Assembly: GCA_030039995.1 (NCBI GenBank)
Contig: JASHUL010000262.1
Coordinates: forward strand, 1 to 7,065
Reading direction: 5' to 3'
DNA from: Thermoplasmata archaeon
GTDB lineage: Archaea > Thermoplasmatota > Thermoplasmata > Lutacidiplasmatales > UBA184
Length of the DNA: 7,065 nt
Positions 1 through 4,905 of the stretch are shown piece by piece. The notes beneath the pieces are model-generated. The model was given only the letters and a program-made list of their open reading frames with translations. It was not told the origin of the DNA and did not search any database. Both the position numbers and the translations under genes were made by a program. How positions within the stretch are numbered: position 1 is the first letter of the stretch; the number at the start of each line of letters is the position of its first letter.

Positions 1-81
1 GGCCTGTTGCTCTTGGTCCTGAGGCGGCGCCGCAACACCACACCCCCTCCTCCTCCGTCAGAGTCACTGACCGACGAGTGA
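1..81 (+). CDS. C-terminal end of a membrane-anchored protein (5' partial)
   Basis: Reading frame 1 is open from the left edge to a TGA at 79-81 and gives 26 residues: a hydrophobic Leu/Val run (GLLLLVL), a block of four arginines, then a Pro-rich tail (five consecutive prolines) ending SESLTDE. Hydrophobic residues followed by a basic cluster and a short polar tail is the usual look of a C-terminal transmembrane anchor with a cytoplasmic stop-transfer signal. The parent is therefore probably a surface-exposed protein held in the membrane by its C-terminus. The extracellular part lies outside the window, so no function can be given. The call rests on a short stretch; a chance open frame of 26 codons is possible, but this composition makes it unlikely. 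Confidence 0.6.
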   Translation, partial: GLLLLVLRRRRNTTPPPPPSESLTDE

Positions 82-110
82 CTCCCGAACCGCCGTAATG
101 CGGATACGCC

Positions 111-136
111 GTGGTTGCAAGACGCCTTGCACCCGC
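111..136. terminator. Hairpin in the convergent spacer, possible transcript end
   Basis: TGCAAG (116-121) and CTTGCA (126-131) form a perfect 6-bp stem with a 4-nt ACGC loop. After one T-C mismatch the stem continues with two G-C pairs, a G-T wobble and another G-C. It lies between the plus-strand partial gene and the minus-strand tautomerase gene, which converge here. A second GC-rich inverted repeat, CGCCCGC (146-152) with GCGGGCG (169-175), follows. No T-tract follows either one, and T-tracts are the better known archaeal termination signal, so the terminator role is inference only. Nothing else is visible in 82-185. Confidence 0.25.
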
Positions 137-185
137 TGCCGGGTCCGCCCGCCGAAACCGACGGGTCAGCGGGCGCGGGGCGTGA

Positions 186-635
186 CTAGCTCTTGCCGGC
201 TCCCCCTTTTGCGGTGAGCGCTGCAATCTGCTCGCGGGCGGCCTTCGCGATGTCGTCCCCGGTGTTCGCGTGTCCCGCGATCCCCCAGCCCCCGTTCGGA
301 GACTCGGTGATCAGGACCCAGGTTCGTTGCTTGAGCGACGGGTCGCGTGCGGCGGCGGCCACGATGTCGGTGAGTTCGGCCACCACCCCGAGTTGCTTGT
401 CGCGGTCAAGCACGCCGACCGGTGTCAGCACTTGAACCCGCACGTAGTTATCGTCGCCGTCCACGTTCGAGATCGCATCGGCCGGCAGGTCGTGGATGAA
501 GGCCGCGGTGTTCTTGGTAAACAGGGGCAGCTTCGGTACCTTCTCCCACTTCATGACCGCGGCCGCAAGGTCTTGCGCCAGCGTGTGCCGGTCCCCGAAC
601 GTTCCCGCCTTGGCGTACACATCGATCATCGGCAT
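186..635 (-). CDS. Tautomerase superfamily protein (4-oxalocrotonate tautomerase-like, fused two-unit form)
   Basis: This is a 149-residue protein beginning Met-Pro-Met-Ile. In the tautomerase superfamily the initiator Met is removed and the exposed Pro1 is the catalytic base or nucleophile, so this start is strongly favoured. Two beta-alpha-beta units are suggested. The first is residues 2-30, a strand and helix after Pro. The second starts near YVRVQVLTP (64-72), with a helix over 77-96 and a strand at TWVLITESPNGGWGIAG (105-121), which resembles the W-V-x-I-x-E stretch of 4-OT enzymes. The length fits fused tautomerases such as the cis-CaaD and MSAD-like groups (about 130-150 residues) better than the 62-residue 4-OT. 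Substrate is unknown; a keto-enol tautomerase or detoxifying role is plausible. It is divergent from a TetR repressor gene, which probably controls it. The TetR pairing suggests transfer from bacteria. Confidence 0.8.
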   Translation of the reverse strand: MPMIDVYAKAGTFGDRHTLAQDLAAAVMKWEKVPKLPLFTKNTAAFIHDLPADAISNVDGDDNYVRVQVLTPVGVLDRDKQLGVVAELTDIVAAAARDPSLKQRTWVLITESPNGGWGIAGHANTGDDIAKAAREQIAALTAKGGAGKS

Positions 636-652
636 GGTCGTCGCTGGCGAAT

Positions 653-668
653 TATGACGCGCATCATA
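653..668. promoter_or_regulatory. Candidate TetR operator (near-palindrome)
   Basis: The 16 bp TATGACGCGCATCATA are a dyad with 7 of 8 base pairs complementary. The single mismatched pair is C658 with A663. It overlaps the tautomerase TATA-like box and extends toward its predicted transcription start, so a bound repressor would block TBP or polymerase. A further ATGACG half-site lies at 672-677, 18 bp from the first ATGACG at 654-659. TetR proteins usually bind such dyads in the region between divergent genes. Binding is inferred from position and symmetry only. Confidence 0.45.
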
Positions 669-672
669 TAGA
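663..672 (-). promoter_or_regulatory. TATA-like box of the tautomerase gene
   Basis: On the minus strand the sequence TCTATATGAT is the only AT-rich patch upstream of the tautomerase ATG. Its centre is about 32 nt before the start codon. With the usual archaeal TATA-to-transcription-start distance of about 25-27 nt, the mRNA would begin only a few nucleotides before the ATG, so it would be nearly leaderless. That agrees with the absence of a clear Shine-Dalgarno motif. The same patch could also serve the TetR gene on the other strand. Confidence 0.45.
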
Positions 673-738
673 TGACGGTCGCGCCCCGCCCGGGGGATAC
701 CCTTTCAGGCACGACGCGGTTTCGGCGCGGGGGCAACG

Positions 739-1353
739 GTGTCGAGCACCAGTCGAGAACGGATGATCGCGAGCGCCGCCGTGCTCTTCGGTGCCCAGGG
801 CATCGAGGCGACTTCGTTCCCCGAGATCCTGGCAGCCAGCGGCGCCCCTCGAGGTTCGATCTACTATCACTTTCCGAAGGGGAAGCGGCAGCTGGTCGAG
901 GATGCGCTCCGCTGGACCACCGCGCAGCTGCTCCGCTTCCAGCGGGAGGGTCCCCTCCACCGTCCGGAGGAAGTGCTCGATCGCTTTGTGATGTTCTTTC
1001 GCCGATCGGTCGTGGTCTCCCACTGCCGGGCGGGGTGCCCCGTCGCGGCGGTCGCCGCCTCCCACTACGGCGGAGAGGCAGCGCTCGCCGCGCTCGTACG
1101 CTCCACGTTCCGGTCCTGGATTACCGTCCTGACTCGGCAACTTCGTAAGGTCGGAGTTCCGTCCGAACGCGCTCGGATGCTCGCCACGACCACGCTGGCC
1201 TCCGTCGAGGGAGCGCTGATTCTCTGTCGAGCCGAAGGCTCGGTCGCTCCGCTCGACGCGGTCCGCCGAGAGGTCCGCGAGCTCGTGCACGCCCCGAAGA
1301 GTCCCCGGAAGAGGCGCTCCCGTGCTTTGTCTCGAGCACGTCCCGGTGTTTGA
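739..1353 (+). CDS. TetR/AcrR family transcriptional repressor (LmrA/YxaF-like)
   Basis: This is a 204-residue ligand-responsive DNA-binding repressor. The N-terminal TetR domain is clear: helix 1 over residues 5-18, then the helix-turn-helix SFPEILAASGAPRGSIYYHF at 26-45, followed by GKRQLVEDAL. The C-terminal ligand and dimer domain contains SHCRAGCPVAAVA (94-106); the GCPVAAVA stretch is typical of the LmrA/YxaF branch. Cys96 and Cys100 could make it thiol-sensitive, but that is speculative. The tail (189-203) is rich in Arg/Lys. The start is a GTG with a G-rich stretch just upstream; the ATG at 763 would cut into helix 1, so GTG is preferred. It is transcribed away from the tautomerase gene, and its probable targets are that gene and itself. 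It converges on the GNAT gene with only 26 bp between the stops. Confidence 0.88.
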   Translation: MSSTSRERMIASAAVLFGAQGIEATSFPEILAASGAPRGSIYYHFPKGKRQLVEDALRWTTAQLLRFQREGPLHRPEEVLDRFVMFFRRSVVVSHCRAGCPVAAVAASHYGGEAALAALVRSTFRSWITVLTRQLRKVGVPSERARMLATTTLASVEGALILCRAEGSVAPLDAVRREVRELVHAPKSPRKRRSRALSRARPGV

Positions 1354-1379
1354 GCGGGCGGTCTGAGGGTCGCGGGCCT

Positions 1380-2339
1380 CTAACGGCCCTTCGCGACCGT
1401 GGGGGGAGCACGGTCCCAACGATAGATGACAGCGGTCTGCGTCACGGAGAAGCCCACGGTGTCGTACAGGCGTCGCGCGGACTCGTTCGACGCGCTGACC
1501 CAGAGCCGCACACGTTCGTACCCGAGCGCCCAGAGGGCGCGCACGGCCCAATGGAGCAGATAGGCCCCATACCCCCGACCCCGAAGTTCGGGGTCGACCA
1601 TGAAGTCCTGGAAAGCGGCCCGGCGCGGGGTCTTCTCGCAGGTGAGGATCGCCCCGACGAGCGTGGGCGGTTCGGCCCGGTAGAGTGCCGTGGACGCCTC
1701 ATCGAGGAATCGACCGGTGGCTCCCTCCAGCAGAGCGACCAGGGTTCGGCGGTACTCCTTGAGGTCGGTGCCAATGAGGAGCTCATCGGTCGTTCCCCGG
1801 AACGCTTTCTGATCCAGTAGCGAGAGCGCGTCGAGCGTGACATCACGGATCGGCACGAGTTGGAGAGCGTCCGGGACCGGCGGAAGACCCTCACCATCGC
1901 GCGAGCGTAGCGGCCGCTCCATCGCATATCTGCGGATCACATTCGAGCCGGGACGCTGACCGAGTCGCGCCGTGAGCTCCTCCTCGGCCGCGAGCGGAAG
2001 GCCGGTAAACCCGACGCTGATCGAACGGGCCGTGGGCGGCAGGGAGGACAGGAGCACTTCGGTGAGGGCCCTCGCCCGTTCGACTGCGTCCGGAGCCGTC
2101 TCGACGTGGACATGGGCGAACGAATGGTCGTCGCGTTCGGACCGGAAGGCGAGACCCGCCCCCTCCGAGATCGGATAGTACCAGCCCGGACGGGCCCCGG
2201 TCCGCAACGAGTCGGCGATCTCTTCGACCCAGCTCCCCGTCGGGGTCTCCTCGCGGAGCGAAAGCTCCCGGCGCACGAGGTGCGCCAGCTCGAGAAGTTC
2301 GTCCGAACGCGCACCCTTCGTGGGACGGGGAGGTTCCAT
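1380..2339 (-). CDS. GNAT family N-acetyltransferase, two-domain
   Basis: This 319-residue protein has a recognisable acetyl-CoA-binding GNAT domain in its C-terminal half. The substrate-side strand is DFMVDPELRG (245-254), motif A is RGRGYGAYLLHWAV (253-266) with the R/Q-x-x-G-x-G/A pyrophosphate loop, and motif B is SNESARRLYDTVGF (284-297) with the conserved Asn and Tyr292. Residues 1-150 have no motif I recognise but contain alternating strands and helices (RSISVGFTGLPL; the ERARALTEVLLSSL helix), so they may be a degenerate second GNAT fold, as in other about 300-residue tandem GNATs. The acceptor cannot be predicted. The start is the ATG 15 nt after the PRPP synthetase stop, and no separate promoter is visible, so the two are probably co-transcribed. 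There is no obvious Shine-Dalgarno motif. Confidence 0.85.
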   Translation of the reverse strand: MEPPRPTKGARSDELLELAHLVRRELSLREETPTGSWVEEIADSLRTGARPGWYYPISEGAGLAFRSERDDHSFAHVHVETAPDAVERARALTEVLLSSLPPTARSISVGFTGLPLAAEEELTARLGQRPGSNVIRRYAMERPLRSRDGEGLPPVPDALQLVPIRDVTLDALSLLDQKAFRGTTDELLIGTDLKEYRRTLVALLEGATGRFLDEASTALYRAEPPTLVGAILTCEKTPRRAAFQDFMVDPELRGRGYGAYLLHWAVRALWALGYERVRLWVSASNESARRLYDTVGFSVTQTAVIYRWDRAPPTVAKGR

Positions 2340-2354
2340 CCGGTTCGACCGATC

Positions 2355-3230
2355 CTAGGGCGTCGCTTCGCGGAGCAGGATCTGCGCGATGTCGGGCGCG
2401 ACGGACGCCTTCTCGGCCGGGTTCCCGAGGGTGTCGGTCGAGTAGACCTCGTCGACGACCGCCTTGATCCGCTCGAATCCGTCGCGAAGGAAGAGCCCGT
2501 GCGTGCAGGCGGCGCTGATCCCCGCGACGTTCCGTTTCTTCAGCAGTTTCGCGGCCTCGACGATCGTCCCCCCGGTGGAGATCACGTCGTCGACGATCAC
2601 GAGTTGCTTGCCTTCGATAGGGACCGAAAGAGAAGTCGGGATCGAGAGTTCGACATGCTCGCTGTCGATCCGTTTCTTCTGCAACGCCAACCAGGGCTTG
2701 TCGAGAAGCTCGGCCATTCGCTTCACGCGCTCGACCCCTCCCTGGTCGGGGGAGACCAGCACGTCGAGCGGCCGCTCGCGCAAGAGTCGGGCGATCGCCG
2801 GGATCCCGCTCGCCTCGAATGCGGGCTTCGAGAAGTGCGAGAGGGTCTGCCGGGAGTGCAGGTCGACGGTGATCACCACGTCGGCGTCGAGCTCGATGTG
2901 CCGGCAGAACGTCCGTGCGCTCACGGGCTCGCCGGGAAAAAACCGGCGGTCCTGGCGGGCGTAGCCCAGGTACGGCACCACGACGAACACCTTACGCGCC
3001 CCGGCTTCGCGAACCGCGTCCTCGAGCAGGAGCAGCTCCACGAGGTCCTGGTCGGCCCGGGTCGATTGGACGACGACCACGTCCTCGCCTTCGAACCGAC
3101 CGCCGACCCGGACGTACATCTCCCCGTCCGGGAACCGCTTGGTGAACGGGATGGCGAACGGGGCGTTGCCGAGCTCCCTCGAGATCCGCTCGGCGAGCGA
3201 CGTCGACGCGGTGCCGCCGATAACGTGCAT
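2355..3230 (-). CDS. prs: Ribose-phosphate pyrophosphokinase (PRPP synthetase)
   Basis: The enzyme transfers pyrophosphate from ATP to ribose 5-phosphate, giving PRPP for purine, pyrimidine, histidine and cofactor synthesis in the cytoplasm. The 291-residue length matches archaeal members, which are shorter than the about 315-residue bacterial ones. Landmarks in order: KRFPDGEMYVRV (31-42); the ATP-side loop RQDRRFFPGEPVSAR (92-106); the metal-binding DLHSRQ (123-128) with His125; SPDQGG (160-165), the ribose-5-phosphate loop; the flexible-loop basic residues KKR (185-187); and the PRPP-binding signature VIVDDVISTGGT (211-222). All expected catalytic elements are present, so the enzyme should be active. 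It heads a minus-strand unit with the GNAT gene 15 nt downstream. Confidence 0.97.
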   Translation of the reverse strand: MHVIGGTASTSLAERISRELGNAPFAIPFTKRFPDGEMYVRVGGRFEGEDVVVVQSTRADQDLVELLLLEDAVREAGARKVFVVVPYLGYARQDRRFFPGEPVSARTFCRHIELDADVVITVDLHSRQTLSHFSKPAFEASGIPAIARLLRERPLDVLVSPDQGGVERVKRMAELLDKPWLALQKKRIDSEHVELSIPTSLSVPIEGKQLVIVDDVISTGGTIVEAAKLLKKRNVAGISAACTHGLFLRDGFERIKAVVDEVYSTDTLGNPAEKASVAPDIAQILLREATP

Positions 3231-3264
3231 TCGAGGGATTCCCCACGGGGCGGACGGGCGTCGG

Positions 3265-3274
3265 AACTAAAAGG
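3265..3274 (-). promoter_or_regulatory. TATA-like box of prs
   Basis: CCTTTTAGTT on the minus strand is the only AT-rich patch in the 88-nt gap between the signal peptidase gene and prs. It is centred about 39 nt before the prs ATG, which would give a 5' leader of roughly 12-14 nt. The T-run could equally help end the upstream signal peptidase transcript. G/C blocks between it and the ATG can form small hairpins (CCCC-AC-GGGG at 3241-3250). Confidence 0.45.
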
Positions 3275-3318
3275 TTGCGAACGCCGCTCCCGCTCGGGCG
3301 CCGGCACGGAGGCCTTCG

Positions 3319-4641
3319 TCAGAGGTCGTCGTCGTCGGAAGAGCCACCGGATTTCGCTTTGGTCTCCCGTCGGACCTTCGGTGTCGGCCGCCCGTGTCGT
3401 CCGGTCGAGCGGTTTTTGGACGGGTGCTTGCGGCGCGGGGGCTCGTCGATATCCTCCTCGTCAGGGTCGCTCTTCCAAGGGCGCAGCGCGCGGAGGAAGC
3501 GCCGACCTCGACTGGGCGGTCGATCCTCCTCTTCTTCCTCCGTCTCCGCTTCCGCGTCCTCGCGTTCCCGTCGGCGCTCGTCCTCGATTCCCTCGGCGCG
3601 CAGCGCGTAATGGATGCCGAAGGCGAGCAGGATCAGCCCGACTACCGTCAGCCCGAGGAACTGCCAGGACTGCGCCGGTACGGACTGGGCATCTCCTTCC
3701 AAGAGAAGCTTCACAGCGCCGACCCACGGGATCATCCCTCGCGCGACCCCGACGATCCAGCCGGGCTCCACCAGCTGGCTGAGCCCGTCCACCTGGTCCG
3801 GGTCTCCGGAGCAAGAGCTCGTGCATCCGGTCGGAACGAAATTGTTGTCCCCCATCGTGACGAAGCCGGAGTGGTCTCCGAGGGCCCCGGGGTCGGTCGG
3901 GATGCTGACGGGAACCGACCGCCAGCCCACCCCGTACAATTCGATCGACGTAGCCGAGGTGAGTCCGGTGAGCCCGCAGCCGGTCGAGGTTCCGGGAGTG
4001 CGATAGTCGCCGGAGGCGTTTCCGCACTTCAGACCGGAGATGTCGGTCGCGTTGTACGAGGAGCTGACGGGGTCCCACTGCAGGAACAGGATCGCCCGAT
4101 GGATGATCGGCGTCGAACCTTGTCCGTTCGCGTTATAGAGGATGACATCCCCGGGTTCACCGTACGTAGAATAGCCGGTCTGGACCCCGACCACGTACGG
4201 GGTGATCTGGTTGAGGGAGATCCGCTGCGCGAGGACCAGGTCCCCGGTGTTGATCACGCCGAGAACGTCGGACGAACCGTGCTGCATGCTGTCGGACTCG
4301 ACGACGTACACGGGGGGCCAATTCTGAGTGTAGGCGTAGAGTCCGACCAGCAGTAGGACGATGATCGCGACGGCGATGAGCGGTTCGAAGTAGAGCGAGT
4401 CGCGGGCTCTCCAGTAGACCGGTTTCGAGTCCCCGTGGAACCAGCGCCGCCGAGGCGGCGTCTCGAGCTCGTCCTCGTCGTCGTCCTCTTCGTCGGCGTC
4501 GCTCCATTTGCGGAGGGGGGGCCGACGGGTGGAGTGGCTTCGGGGGCGGCGCGACGCACGACGGGACCGCGGCGTGTCCTCGTCGAGCTCGTCGTCTCCG
4601 TCCTCGGGCGAGGGGTCGTCCGCGTCCCGAGCGGAAGGCAT
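3319..4641 (-). CDS. Signal peptidase I, archaeal/ER (Sec11-like) type with long charged tails
   Basis: This 440-residue membrane protease is predicted to cleave signal peptides from Sec-exported proteins. The catalytic set is visible: Ser118 in VVESDSM (113-119), His181 in PIIHRAI (178-184), replacing the bacterial Lys as in archaeal and ER signal peptidases, and Asp265 in VTMGDNN (261-267). A first transmembrane helix lies at about 86-105 and a second at about 328-346, so the catalytic domain faces outside and both ends face the cytoplasm. The N-terminal tail (1-84) and C-terminal tail (about 347-440) are low-complexity mixtures of Asp/Glu and Arg/Lys, ending in four Asp and a Leu, and are probably disordered. 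Archaeal relatives are often near 150-300 residues, so the size is unusual. Four cysteines (206, 222, 273, 277) sit in the external domain and could form two disulfides. A predicted promoter lies just upstream. Confidence 0.88.
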   Translation of the reverse strand: MPSARDADDPSPEDGDDELDEDTPRSRRASRRPRSHSTRRPPLRKWSDADEEDDDEDELETPPRRRWFHGDSKPVYWRARDSLYFEPLIAVAIIVLLLVGLYAYTQNWPPVYVVESDSMQHGSSDVLGVINTGDLVLAQRISLNQITPYVVGVQTGYSTYGEPGDVILYNANGQGSTPIIHRAILFLQWDPVSSSYNATDISGLKCGNASGDYRTPGTSTGCGLTGLTSATSIELYGVGWRSVPVSIPTDPGALGDHSGFVTMGDNNFVPTGCTSSCSGDPDQVDGLSQLVEPGWIVGVARGMIPWVGAVKLLLEGDAQSVPAQSWQFLGLTVVGLILLAFGIHYALRAEGIEDERRREREDAEAETEEEEEDRPPSRGRRFLRALRPWKSDPDEEDIDEPPRRKHPSKNRSTGRHGRPTPKVRRETKAKSGGSSDDDDL

Positions 4642-4663
4642 CGGGCGCCGTTCCGCCCGACCC

Positions 4664-4673
4664 CGCTTAACCC
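4664..4673 (-). promoter_or_regulatory. Weak TATA-like box of the signal peptidase gene
   Basis: GGGTTAAGC on the minus strand (4665-4673) is the only AT-rich patch in this GC-rich gap. It is centred about 27 nt before the ATG at 4641, so the mRNA would be leaderless or nearly so. It is a poor match to a TATA box, and the call rests mainly on position. Confidence 0.35.
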
Positions 4674-4705
4674 TTCGGCTCGAACCGCAGGTCGAGCCCG
4701 GGGAG

Positions 4706-4719
4706 CGGACCGCGGTCCG
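4706..4719. other. Perfect 14-bp palindrome between the Trm112-like and signal peptidase genes
   Basis: CGGACCGCGGTCCG is its own reverse complement. It starts 3 nt after the Trm112-like stop codon and lies about 40 nt upstream of the signal peptidase TATA-like box. In RNA it could fold as a 5-bp stem with a CGCG loop at the 3' end of the S6e operon transcript; as DNA it could be a protein-binding dyad. GC-rich sequence produces such palindromes by chance about once in a window of this size, so its position is the only reason to note it. Confidence 0.3.
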
Positions 4720-4722
4720 TCC

Positions 4723-4905
4723 TCAATCCCGCTCGTCCGGCGGCAACAGGTCGGGAATTCCGTCTTGGATCGGATAGTCGACCTTGCAGCGACCGCAGAG
4801 CAGCGTCCCTTCGACGATCTCGGGCCCGTCCGTCCGCCGCTGCACGAGGGTCAGCTCCCCGCGGCAGACCGGGCACCGGAGGATCTCGAGCAGGTCGGGT
4901 CTCAC
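4723..4905 (-). CDS. Trm112-like zinc-ribbon protein (UPF0434/YcaR family)
   Basis: This is a 60-residue protein with DLLEILRCPVC (4-14), CGRC (37-40) and YPIQDGIPDLLPPDE (44-58). The layout matches the Trm112p-like/YcaR family: N-terminal LLEILxCPxC, a second cysteine pair, then YPIxDGIPxLL. Cys11, Cys14, Cys37 and Cys40 should bind one zinc. In eukaryotes and in studied archaea, Trm112 is a small activating partner that stabilises SAM-dependent methyltransferases acting on tRNA, rRNA and release factor. The start is a GTG overlapping the aIF2 gamma stop (GTGA), with a strong G-rich Shine-Dalgarno-like run (GGAAGGGGGG, 4911-4920) 5 nt before it. The frame stays open far upstream, but that part is a shadow of aIF2 gamma. 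The overlap suggests translational coupling to aIF2 gamma. Confidence 0.9.
   Translation of the reverse strand: MRPDLLEILRCPVCRGELTLVQRRTDGPEIVEGTLLCGRCKVDYPIQDGIPDLLPPDERD

Noticed and set aside
664..1551. A 295-codon minus-strand open frame opposite the TetR gene.
   Set aside because: It would cover the whole TetR gene and the end of the GNAT gene. The product is low-complexity Arg/Gly/Pro and resembles nothing.
2106..3782. A 558-codon plus-strand open frame running opposite prs and parts of the neighbouring genes.
   Set aside because: It is antisense to prs, which has all its family motifs. Its translation is Arg/Gly/Pro-rich with no domain, and long antisense frames are common in GC-rich DNA.
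4471..4500. GTC/CTC triplet runs here, and similar ones near 3321-3340 and 3521-3546, as tandem repeats.
   Set aside because: They are codons for Asp/Glu runs in the signal peptidase tails and are explained by the protein sequence.
4642..4722. A GGTTCGAG motif on the minus strand resembling a tRNA T-loop.
   Set aside because: The flanking bases do not form a 5-bp T-stem, and no anticodon or acceptor stem could be found in the gap.
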